Shown: positions 1 to 7,393 of the stretch, in pieces
How positions within the stretch are numbered: the stretch's first letter is position 1
How the letters are laid out: each line of letters starts with the position of its first letter
Origin: UMGS1696 sp964621755
GTDB lineage: Bacteria > Bacillota > Clostridia > Oscillospirales > CAG-272
DNA length: 34,670 bases
Direction of reading: 5' to 3'
Assembly: GCA_964621755.1 (NCBI GenBank)
Contig: CAZUPI010000026.1
Location: 1-34,670 of the forward strand
The notes under the pieces: model-generated
Told to the model about the DNA's origin: nothing
The model's database searches: none
Seen by the model: only the letters and a program-made list of their open reading frames with translations
Translations under genes and position numbers: made by a program

Positions 1-11
1 GGTATCTTTAA

Positions 12-197
12 CTATGGGAAACTCCGGTTCCGCATCCCGACGGAACCATATCGGTCAAATCCACAGACGGACGAGAATTCACCCTCATCGAATACCGACG
101 CTGGAATAACCACGGCGCTTTGCCCATGCGAATCTGGTTCCGCCAGCGCGATTTTTCGCCGGATAGATCAGACCTGACCGGATGTACGTTACCATAA
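12..197 (+). pseudogene. 3' end of a GH127-like (DUF1680) glycosidase gene, possibly frameshifted
   Basis: The plus strand is open from base 12 to a TAA at 195-197 with no convincing start. The peptide ends in a pattern Y-R-R-W-N-N-H-G-x-x-x-M-R-I-W-F-R, resembling the Y-x-x-W-x-N-R-G-x-x-x-M-x-V-W tail of GH127/DUF1680 beta-L-arabinofuranosidases. An in-frame stop at 9-11 precedes it, while the neighbouring frame is open from base 1. The gene therefore either carries a one-base indel near the stop or is a decayed remnant. The window start cuts off everything upstream. The family assignment is from memory of the motif and is tentative. Confidence 0.35.
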
Positions 198-266
198 GTT
201 TGCAGGGTACTTTGAAGAAAATGCTCTCTTGCGAACCACAAAAATAAAATTTTATCAAACAAGGTC

Positions 267-294
267 TTCACAAAAACGGTCAACGGAGTATAAT
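267..294 (+). promoter_or_regulatory. Probable sigma-A promoter of the tetR-ABC operon
   Basis: A TTCACA (-35, 267-272) is separated by 16 bp from a perfect TATAAT (-10, 289-294). It lies about 40 bp upstream of the ATG at 337 that would begin the restored TetR reading frame. Confidence 0.5.
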
Positions 295-383
295 ATAATT
301 AACCACTTTGGGCAAAGACACGGGGAACAGATAGAAATGAACGAAAAATTTTTAGTCTTCCAATTGAGAAGCAGCAATGTATT

Positions 384-977
384 ATGAGTGTGGGGTATCG
401 CATTTTTCCCCAGAACAGCTACCGGAAAAGCCCGATGAGCGAAATCGCGGATGCCGCAAACATATCAAAATCCCTGTTGTTCCACTATTTTCGCAATAAG
501 CAGGAGTTGTATTTGTTCCTGTGGAATCACGGTGCGGAAATCACTATCGAATATTTAACAAAATATGGATGCTATGAGCCTGTCGGACTCTTTGAAATGA
601 TGGAGCGCGGTATGCGTGCCAAACTCGATATTATGAAAATTTATCCCGACATGGCTGCGTTCACCATCAAGGCCTTTTATGAAAAAGACCCTACCGTGCA
701 TGACGAAATCCAAAAAAGTTATCGCCGTTTCTTCAATATGAGGGCGTATTCTGCCCTTGCAAGGCTTTACCCAAATGACTTTATCCCCGGTCTCGATCTG
801 CAAACCATGTACCAGCATATGTACTGGACCTCTGTGGGATATCTGTGGGAAGCTATGCAGCGCGGCACGGCTGACATGAAGCATTTTGAAGAGGACTTTG
901 TAAAAATGCTTGCATTTTGGAAGGATATTTATCTGAAAAAGCCGGACGCCGAAAATGTAGAGAAAGAGGAGGAATAA
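384..977 (+). CDS. TetR/AcrR-family transcriptional regulator (N-terminus apparently frameshifted)
   Basis: A one-component repressor, probably of the adjacent ABC exporter. The segment YRKSPMSEIADAANISKSL followed by L-F-H-Y-F-R-N-K is a textbook TetR helix-turn-helix, starting only about 12 residues into this frame; the remaining ~150 residues would be the ligand-binding and dimerisation domain. The first helix is missing in this frame. In the +1 frame an ATG at 337 encodes MNEKFLV, and a single missing base near 358-360 would join it to P-I-E-K-Q-Q-C-I-M, the usual start of this subfamily. The true gene is probably 337-977 with a sequencing error or real deletion. The stop overlaps the ABC ATPase start by one base (TAATG), so the genes are translationally coupled. 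Confidence 0.85.
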   Translation: MSVGYRIFPQNSYRKSPMSEIADAANISKSLLFHYFRNKQELYLFLWNHGAEITIEYLTKYGCYEPVGLFEMMERGMRAKLDIMKIYPDMAAFTIKAFYEKDPTVHDEIQKSYRRFFNMRAYSALARLYPNDFIPGLDLQTMYQHMYWTSVGYLWEAMQRGTADMKHFEEDFVKMLAFWKDIYLKKPDAENVEKEEE

Positions 978-1849
978 TGGAAATCATAAAAACCGATGCA
1001 TTGACTAAGTTCTACGGAAAGGCGCGCGGTATCGTCGATATCAGCCTGTCAGTAGAGGAGGGAGATTTCTTCGGCTTTATCGGGCCAAATGGAGCCGGAA
1101 AAAGTACGACTATACGCACCCTGATCGGGCTGATTTACGCAACCTCGGGCAGTGCGGAGCTCTTCGGAAAAAGTGTCACACGCAACTACGGCAGTATCCT
1201 CGCAGATGTCGGCTATATGCCTTCGGAAGCGGCATTTTACAGCGGCATGCGGGTACGGGATGTTATCCGTCTATCCGCCAGCATGCGGAAACAAGACTGC
1301 GCCGAAGAGGCAAAACGTCTGTGCGACCGTCTCTCGCTTGATACCTCACGAAAGGTGGACGAGCTGTCTCTCGGAAACCGCAAGAAAGTTGCAATTGTCT
1401 GTGCTTTTCAGCACAAGCCGCGCCTCTATATTCTCGATGAACCCACAAGCGGTCTTGACCCGCTCATGCAGCGCGAGTTTTTCGCAATTCTGGATGAGCG
1501 CAACCGAGAAGGGGCAACCGTCTTTCTCTCTTCGCATGTGCTGTCGGAAATCGAACGGCATTGCCGTCACGCCGCCATTATCAGAGAGGGACATATTATC
1601 GCATGCAACCGTGTGGATGCTCTCGGTCAGACCGGCGCGAAACGGGTCACACTTCACGGAATCACCACACTGCCGCAGCTAAACGGCGTTCGAGACCTTC
1701 ATAAAACCCCCGATGGCTTCGGATTCCTGTACGCTGGGGACATCAACGAACTGCTTTGCGTACTGGCAGATTGTAAGCTCAGCGATATTACAATCGCCGA
1801 ACCAGATTTGGAAGAAGTCTTCATGCACTACTATACGGACGAAACATAA
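977..1849 (+). CDS. ABC transporter ATP-binding protein (ABC-2 exporter type)
   Basis: A 290-residue cytoplasmic ATPase that should power the permease encoded next to it. Walker A is GPNGAGKST (residues 36-44), the signature motif is the variant L-S-L-G-N in place of LSGGQ, Walker B is L-Y-I-L-D-E-P-T-S-G-L-D, and the H-loop is L-S-S-H-V-L-S-E. The start at 977 is preferred over an upstream in-frame ATG at 917 because it has GAGGAGG five bases away and overlaps the tetR stop. The C-terminal ~75 residues are the accessory domain typical of CcmA/NatA-like ATPases. The substrate is unknown; TetR-linked systems of this layout usually export drugs, peptides or lipids. Confidence 0.93.
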   Translation: MEIIKTDALTKFYGKARGIVDISLSVEEGDFFGFIGPNGAGKSTTIRTLIGLIYATSGSAELFGKSVTRNYGSILADVGYMPSEAAFYSGMRVRDVIRLSASMRKQDCAEEAKRLCDRLSLDTSRKVDELSLGNRKKVAIVCAFQHKPRLYILDEPTSGLDPLMQREFFAILDERNREGATVFLSSHVLSEIERHCRHAAIIREGHIIACNRVDALGQTGAKRVTLHGITTLPQLNGVRDLHKTPDGFGFLYAGDINELLCVLADCKLSDITIAEPDLEEVFMHYYTDET

Positions 1850-1884
1850 AACGCGCAGACAAACACCAAACGGAGGGGAGAGAT

Positions 1885-2670
1885 ATGACAATATTCACAC
1901 ACGAACTGAAGCAGAGCAGGATGCCGCTTTTCATATGGACAGGTGCGGTTGGTTTTCTGCTTATCATATGCGTGGTGATATTCCCGGAAATGAAGGGCGA
2001 GATGGATGACGTCAGCAATATGTTTGCTTCAATGGGCGTTTTCACAGAGGCGTTTGGCATGGATAAGCTCAATTTCGGAGAATTCATGGGTTTCTATGGC
2101 ATTGAGTGCGGCAATATACTTGGTTTGGGCGGCGCATTTTTTGCGTCACTGATTGGAATATCCTCTCTTGCAAAGGAAGAAAAAGAGCATACGGCGGAAT
2201 TCCTTCTGACTCATCCGGTAAGCCGCGCGCAGGTAGTTGGCGAAAAGTTGGCGGCAATTTTCACACAGCTTTTTCTTCTCAATGCGGTGATTCTTCTCCT
2301 CACTCTCCTGTCAGTATCACTTATTGGCGAAAAGCCAGAGTGGAGTCAACTTCTGCTCATCCATCTTTCGTACTTCATCCTCCAGATTGAAACCGCGGGC
2401 ATTTGCTTTGGTGTATCCGCCTTTCTGCGCCGCGGAACCCTTGGAATCGGACTGGGTATCGCCGCGCTGTTCTATTTTCTCAATATTATAGCCAATATCA
2501 CAGAGAGCGCGGAATTTTTGAAATATATCACCCCGTTTGGTTATACCGATAGTGCCGATATCATTACTTCCAGCCATTTAAACATTTTCTTGGTTTTCCT
2601 CGGACTTGCCTATACCATAGTCGCTATTTCAGCAGCCTTTATAAAATACAGGACAAAAGATATCGCATGA
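1885..2670 (+). CDS. ABC-2 type transporter permease
   Basis: A 261-residue integral membrane protein with about six hydrophobic segments: near residues 12-30, 75-90, 125-150, 160-180, 190-210 and 230-255. It has the E-E-K-E-H-T-A-E-F-L-L-x-x-P-V-S-R motif that ABC-2 permeases use to contact their ATPase. It follows the ATPase by 35 bp and has a strong ribosome site (GGAGGGGAG). It is the third gene of the tetR-ATPase-permease operon and probably forms the export channel with a dimer of the upstream ATPase. No substrate can be deduced. Confidence 0.9.
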   Translation: MTIFTHELKQSRMPLFIWTGAVGFLLIICVVIFPEMKGEMDDVSNMFASMGVFTEAFGMDKLNFGEFMGFYGIECGNILGLGGAFFASLIGISSLAKEEKEHTAEFLLTHPVSRAQVVGEKLAAIFTQLFLLNAVILLLTLLSVSLIGEKPEWSQLLLIHLSYFILQIETAGICFGVSAFLRRGTLGIGLGIAALFYFLNIIANITESAEFLKYITPFGYTDSADIITSSHLNIFLVFLGLAYTIVAISAAFIKYRTKDIA

Positions 2671-2766
2671 AAGCTTACTCATCGCATTCACCTTCACTTA
2701 AAAAATAAACTTTCATAATTCAACTAATATTTCACGCATCTTCAAATAATCATCACATTAGGGCGG

Positions 2767-2772
2767 TATAAT
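2767..2772 (+). promoter_or_regulatory. Probable -10 element of the htrA promoter
   Basis: A perfect TATAAT sits 65 bp upstream of the HtrA start. The -35 region is poor: TTCAAA at 2741-2746 lies at a 20-bp spacing. The promoter may be weak, activator-dependent or of the extended -10 kind. Confidence 0.4.
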
Positions 2773-2836
2773 ATGCGCGTAAGGAAAAGACGGGGATACA
2801 GAAAGCAAACTTAAGTCCCCGGGAAAGGGTATTATT

Positions 2837-4456
2837 ATGAAAGACTTCAACATTGATGAGAACGAAAACATGAACGAGAATGTAAACGAACAAAACACAC
2901 ATAACGAACCGGAAAACGTAAATATTGAAAATACAAACGCAAACCATGAGCCTGCTGAAAAGCCCGCCGACGGGACTTACTCCTACACACGTGAAAACGT
3001 CCCGAACGGTACTTACAGCGTAAATAACCAGTCCCAAAACCAGAATCAAAATCAAAACCAGGCGTACAGCGCATACCGCTACAATCCGATTACTGGAGAA
3101 CCGAACCAGCAGCACGTACAGGGAACTCCGTATGCGCAGCCGAGTCAGTACACAAACTCCTATGCACCGCAGAATCCGTACTACAACGGCATGTCACAGA
3201 ATAACGGTCAGATTTCCTATACTCCCGACAAGAAAAAGAAAAAGGAACACAAATCAGGATCCATATCGCGCGGTGCAATCGCATTGGTATGCTGTCTGAC
3301 CGTCGTTCTCTCCGGATGCTTCGGTTTTACCGGCGCATATCTTGCAAACCGTATCAATTCCAACAATTCTACCGGTGAGACCACAAGCGCCTCGTCCAGC
3401 GAAGGAACCACTGTTGTTTACAGAAGCGTTGACGATATTACTACCTCGACCGGTGTGACAAACGGCGAAGTGATGGATTACAGTCAGGTTGCCGCTATCG
3501 TCAAGGACTCCGTTGTTGAAATTACAACCGAATACAACGTGCAGAGTATGTGGTATCAGTATGTTACAGAAGGCGCAGGCTCCGGGGTCATCCTCTCCGC
3601 GGATGGTTACATTATCACCAATAACCACGTCATCTGCAACGAAGATACCGGAAGTCTTGCGGACAGTATCACGGTTAGATTGACAAACGGCGATGAATAC
3701 AGTGCATCTGTAATCGGTCACGATTCCCAGGCGGATATCGCAGTGATTAAAATTGAGGCGAGCGGATTGACCTTCGCGGTTGCCGGAAACAGCGATAATC
3801 TTGCTGTTGGAGAAGAAGTTATTGTCGTTGGCAATCCTCTCGGTGAACTCGGTGGTACTGTTACAAATGGTATTGTAAGCGCAACACAGCGTGAAATTCA
3901 AGTAAACAGCGTTACTATGAGCCTTATCCAGACCAACGCCGCTGTAAACCCCGGTAACTCCGGTGGCGGTATGTTCAATATGAAGGGCGAGCTAGTCGGC
4001 ATCGTCAACGCAAAGTCCAGCGGCACCGGTATTGAAGGACTCGGCTTCGCTATTCCGATTAACGACGCACTTGCAGTAAACGAACAACTTCTTGAATACG
4101 GCTACGTGCGCGGCAGAACCATGATCGGCGTATCCTTCTATGATGTATCCAGTTCCTCCTTCTCTACGTTTATGTACTATAACAACGTTAAACCGGGTGT
4201 TTATGTCAGCGAGCTTACAAAGGGCTATAACGACGACGTTCTTCGGGAAGGTGACCGTGTCATCGCTGTAAACGACGAGGAAATCGCTTCTTCTTCCGAT
4301 ATCAAGGCAATCGTAACCAGTGCCTCCGTCGGTGATAAGCTGACCTTCCAGCTCTATCGTGACGGCAAGCTCATATCCGTTGAAGTAACGTGCTACGAAA
4401 AGGTTCCGGATGAAGTAGAAAGCAACATTGAATTCAGTGAAAACGAAAATGGTTAA
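2837..4456 (+). CDS. htrA: Membrane-anchored HtrA/DegP-family serine protease with PDZ domain
   Basis: A 539-residue envelope quality-control protease. Residues 1-140 are a cytoplasmic Asn/Gln-rich tail with an N-Q-N-Q tract. A single transmembrane helix spans about 146-170. The extracytoplasmic trypsin-like domain has the catalytic triad His264 (NNHVI), Asp300 (ADIAVIKI) and Ser375 (GNSGG). One PDZ domain follows at about 425-520 (V-x-V-S-E-L...R-E-G-D-R-V-I-A-V-N). The domain order and single PDZ match Gram-positive HtrA proteins such as those of Bacillus and Clostridium. The start has a GGAAAGGG site a few bases upstream. The gene is monocistronic in layout. HtrA genes are commonly under envelope-stress two-component control, but no such site was identified here. 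Confidence 0.93.
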   Translation: MKDFNIDENENMNENVNEQNTHNEPENVNIENTNANHEPAEKPADGTYSYTRENVPNGTYSVNNQSQNQNQNQNQAYSAYRYNPITGEPNQQHVQGTPYAQPSQYTNSYAPQNPYYNGMSQNNGQISYTPDKKKKKEHKSGSISRGAIALVCCLTVVLSGCFGFTGAYLANRINSNNSTGETTSASSSEGTTVVYRSVDDITTSTGVTNGEVMDYSQVAAIVKDSVVEITTEYNVQSMWYQYVTEGAGSGVILSADGYIITNNHVICNEDTGSLADSITVRLTNGDEYSASVIGHDSQADIAVIKIEASGLTFAVAGNSDNLAVGEEVIVVGNPLGELGGTVTNGIVSATQREIQVNSVTMSLIQTNAAVNPGNSGGGMFNMKGELVGIVNAKSSGTGIEGLGFAIPINDALAVNEQLLEYGYVRGRTMIGVSFYDVSSSSFSTFMYYNNVKPGVYVSELTKGYNDDVLREGDRVIAVNDEEIASSSDIKAIVTSASVGDKLTFQLYRDGKLISVEVTCYEKVPDEVESNIEFSENENG

Positions 4457-4509
4457 AACGAAATCGTTTTACAATTCAATTTCATTTAAAATAAGATGAT
4501 GAAAAACGT

Positions 4510-4547
4510 GAGTTTGGTCAAGAGGGCAAGGAGGCTTGGCTAAACTC
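4510..4547 (+). promoter_or_regulatory. Long imperfect hairpin in the leader of the esterase gene
   Basis: Arms GAGTTTGGTCAAG (4510-4522) and CTTGGCTAAACTC (4535-4547) pair over 13 positions, two of them G-U in RNA, around a 12-base loop that contains AGGAGG. There is no T-run after it, so it does not look like a simple terminator. It sits 32 bp before the esterase start. A regulatory role is possible but not shown. Confidence 0.4.
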
Positions 4548-4579
4548 ATGTTGTAATAAAGTAGTAAGGAAATGATAGC

Positions 4580-6490
4580 ATGAAAGACAAAATGAAAGCT
4601 TTGGCACTTGTCCTCCTTTTAGCAATGCTTCAGACGGGCTGTGATAAAGTAGTGGAGTCTCCATTGGAAGACTCCTCCGCGTATCAAACGTCTTTAAAGG
4701 AAAATGATAGTGAACAGGGAAATGACGGTGAAGAAGAGAATGACAGCGAACAGGAGGTTGAAATCATGTCTCAACTTGATAAAATAGACAATACAAAGTG
4801 GCAGTATAACGAAGAAGACGATGTATACTGGCAGATAGGAATTCCTTATTGTGAAAATCCTGCAGATGAAGAGTATGAAACGCTTGGGATTTTTGTCCCC
4901 GGAGCTTATATGAAAGCAACGGACAATGGGGACGGGACATTTTCCTGTGAAATCAATCCAGAAGCTGCGATAGGAGATTATACTGCTGAAACTGCTCCCA
5001 TTGTAATCCCTGTTGATACCCCCGGATATTCCGCTATGCCCGCGCCGTCAGGCTATGTAAATGGGATTTCACAATATACAAGTGCCGGTTTTGTATATTT
5101 CAATGCAGGATGCAGAGGACGCGACGCCGGTGCTCCCGCGGGTGTTACGGATTTAAAGGCGGCCATAAGATATCTGAGGTATAACGAGGGCGTCGTCCCG
5201 GGAAGCATGGATAGAATATTCACATTCGGGATGAGCGGCGGCGGTGCACAAAGCGCCCTTGTAGGCGCAACGGGTGACAGCGAACTCTATATGCCGTATT
5301 TAGAGGAAATCGGTGCTGTTCAGGGTGTCAGCGACGCTGTTGCGGGTTCCATGTGCTGGTGTCCGATTACCAATCTCGACTATGCCGACGAAGCTTATGA
5401 ATGGAATATGGGTGTGACCCGTACAGATTTGGACGAGGAAACACAGCAGCTTTCAGACAGTATGGCGAAAGCCTTTGCAGAATATATCAATGAGCTTGGG
5501 CTTCGCGACGAAAGCGGCAACGTCCTTCTCCTGACAGAATCCGAAGAGGGAGTCTATCAGGCCGGAAGCTACTACGATTATCTCAAGGAAACCATTGAAC
5601 AATCGCTGAATCATTTCCTTGAGGATACCACCTTCCCGTATTCCTCCGGCAGTTCCGGTATTGCAGGCGGAATGCGTGAGGGCAGGGGAGATACCCGCGA
5701 TTTCGGAGATTTTGGTGATTTCGGCGGCGGTGAGATTTCCGATATTACCGATGGCGCACCCATGAATGGCGCTATGAAGGGAGAATTCAAGGGAGGCAAC
5801 ATGGATTTTCCCATCGATATTACAGATGCTGATGAAAATGAATTTTATGCAAGGGACGATATCAACCGCACCGACACATCCGGAGGCGTATCACTTTCAG
5901 GAACGTATGAGACTGCGCAGGATTATATAGATGCCCTCAATGCGGATGGCGAGTGGATTTCATATGACAGTGAGACAAATACGGCGACTATAACAAGTAT
6001 AGCGGATTTTGTCAAAGCCTGCAAAAATGCTTCAAAAAGTGTGGGTGCATTCGATGACCTGAATGCGGCGCAGGGAGAAAATGTTCTTTTCGGATATGGC
6101 GACGGACAAGGCGCGCATTTTGATGCCGTAATGGCCGATTTGCTCAAGGATACCGAATACGGCGAAGCATACGCTGCTGACCTTGAAAAGACCGACGCTC
6201 TCGGAAATACAGTAGATTACCGTTTGAACATGTACAATCCCATGTACTATCTTTCCGATTATTACGAGGGATACCAGAGCGCAAACGTCGCAAAGTATTG
6301 GAGAATCCGTACAGGAATTACGCAGGGCGACACAGCCCTCAATACGGAGGTGAATCTGGCATTGGCGCTTGAAAATTACGGTTCAGACGTCGACTTTGAA
6401 ACCGTATGGGGGCAAGGACACGTGGAAGCCGAGCGCACAGGTAGTTCTTCTGAAAACTTTATTGCTTGGGTCAATGCTTGCTTAGAATAA
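4580..6490 (+). CDS. Secreted alpha/beta-hydrolase lipoprotein, subtype B tannase-like
   Basis: A 636-residue predicted lipoprotein: a hydrophobic signal ends in the lipobox L-Q-T-G-C (Cys21), followed by an acidic linker to about residue 65. The nucleophile elbow is G-M-S-G-G-G with Ser219. Near the C-terminus, R-I-R-T-G-I-T-Q-G-D (Asp584) and W-G-Q-G-H (His614) match the R-x-G-T-x-x-x-D-T-S and P-W-x-x-x-H pattern of bacterial subtype B tannases, giving a plausible Ser-Asp-His triad. Y-F-N-A-G-C-R-G-R-D upstream of the Ser is also typical. A Gly/Asp-rich low-complexity insert with repeated G-D-F occupies about residues 355-420. It would hydrolyse esters outside the cell, possibly gallate or other phenolic esters; the substrate is inferred from similarity only. 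Confidence 0.75.
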   Translation: MKDKMKALALVLLLAMLQTGCDKVVESPLEDSSAYQTSLKENDSEQGNDGEEENDSEQEVEIMSQLDKIDNTKWQYNEEDDVYWQIGIPYCENPADEEYETLGIFVPGAYMKATDNGDGTFSCEINPEAAIGDYTAETAPIVIPVDTPGYSAMPAPSGYVNGISQYTSAGFVYFNAGCRGRDAGAPAGVTDLKAAIRYLRYNEGVVPGSMDRIFTFGMSGGGAQSALVGATGDSELYMPYLEEIGAVQGVSDAVAGSMCWCPITNLDYADEAYEWNMGVTRTDLDEETQQLSDSMAKAFAEYINELGLRDESGNVLLLTESEEGVYQAGSYYDYLKETIEQSLNHFLEDTTFPYSSGSSGIAGGMREGRGDTRDFGDFGDFGGGEISDITDGAPMNGAMKGEFKGGNMDFPIDITDADENEFYARDDINRTDTSGGVSLSGTYETAQDYIDALNADGEWISYDSETNTATITSIADFVKACKNASKSVGAFDDLNAAQGENVLFGYGDGQGAHFDAVMADLLKDTEYGEAYAADLEKTDALGNTVDYRLNMYNPMYYLSDYYEGYQSANVAKYWRIRTGITQGDTALNTEVNLALALENYGSDVDFETVWGQGHVEAERTGSSSENFIAWVNACLE

Positions 6491-6613
6491 CACAAGTTTG
6501 CTTGGAGCCCTGCTAACTGACGATATGTCAAATTTAAGCCAATCTTTGCAAGAACTCCATATATTATAAAAGTCTTTTGAAAGGGGCGCGGAGAAAACTT
6601 TAACCATCTTTCC

Positions 6614-6657
6614 AAAAGGTTTTGGAAGGGGCGGGGAACCTTTCCCTCAAAAGGTCC
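6614..6657 (+). repeat. Copy of the intergenic box-plus-hairpin repeat
   Basis: The box AAAAGGTTTTGGAAGGGG (6614-6631) is followed by an imperfect hairpin GGAACCTTT / AAAAGGTCC (6635-6657). The same arrangement occurs at 21439-21488 and, inverted, at 31077-31125. This copy lies between the esterase stop and the response regulator start, where it probably ends esterase transcription. Confidence 0.5.
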
Positions 6658-6697
6658 TCCGCCATCTCACAAATAAGCTTTCTCCATAAAGTCTGTC

Positions 6698-7393
6698 ATG
6701 TATAATATTTTAGTAGTTGACGATGAAGAAATGATTCGAAAGCTGATTGCGAAGTACGCCGTATACGAGGGACATACCGTGACCGAAGCCGGCGATGGAA
6801 TGGAGGCTGTGCGGCTGTGCCGCGAAGGCAGCTTTGACATCATGATTATCGACATTATGATGCCGGAACTGGACGGATTTTCTGCTTGCCGCGAGATTCG
6901 CAAGTTTTCGCAGATTCCGATTATCATGCTGTCTGCACGAGGTGAGGAATACGACAAAATTAACGGCTTTGAACTTGGGATTGATGACTATGTGGTCAAG
7001 CCCTTCTCACCTAAAGAGCTGATGCTCCGGATTGACGCCGTGATGAAACGTATCGCCGGACGTGAAAACACCGAGCAGCAAAAAAAGAATGAAATCGTAT
7101 CGCTGGCGGGCGGCGGACTCAAGGCGGATCTTACCGCGCGTATCGTCTATGTTGACGGAAAGCGCGCAGATATGACTCCCAAGGAATACGACCTGTTTTT
7201 CTATATGCTCAAAAATAAAAATATCGCTCTGACCCGCGAAAAGCTTATTTGTGATGTCTGGGGATATGATTACTTCGGGGATGACCGTACGCTTGACACG
7301 CACATTAAACTTTTGCGCAAGAGTCTCGGAAAGTATGCTGACTATATTGTCACTCTGAGAGGGGTGGGCTATCGTTTTGATGCTCAAGAATAA
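6698..7393 (+). CDS. OmpR/PhoB-family response regulator
   Basis: A 231-residue DNA-binding response regulator. The receiver domain (1-120) has the acidic pair Asp8-Asp9, the phospho-acceptor Asp52 (I-I-D-I-M-M-P-E) and the conserved Lys in V-V-K-P-F. The winged helix (about 135-230) contains the E-Y-D-L-F and D-D-R-T-L-D-T-H-I-K-L-L-R-K motifs. It overlaps the histidine kinase by 14 bases, so the two form one unit. The start has no obvious ribosome site (CTTTCTCCATAAAGTCTGTC precedes it), which is unusual here. The target regulon is unknown. Best hits would be in the VanR/PhoP-like OmpR group. Confidence 0.92.
   Translation: MYNILVVDDEEMIRKLIAKYAVYEGHTVTEAGDGMEAVRLCREGSFDIMIIDIMMPELDGFSACREIRKFSQIPIIMLSARGEEYDKINGFELGIDDYVVKPFSPKELMLRIDAVMKRIAGRENTEQQKKNEIVSLAGGGLKADLTARIVYVDGKRADMTPKEYDLFFYMLKNKNIALTREKLICDVWGYDYFGDDRTLDTHIKLLRKSLGKYADYIVTLRGVGYRFDAQE

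Noticed and set aside
8..283. Minus-strand ORF of 91 codons at the window start
   Set aside because: It is antisense to the GH127-like tail and covers the tetR promoter region, and shows no recognisable domain.
4548..4556. Mini-ORF ATG-TTG-TAA after the AGGAGG hairpin loop
   Set aside because: Spacing from the AGGAGG is too long and the motif sits in a loop; two codons are not evidence for translation.
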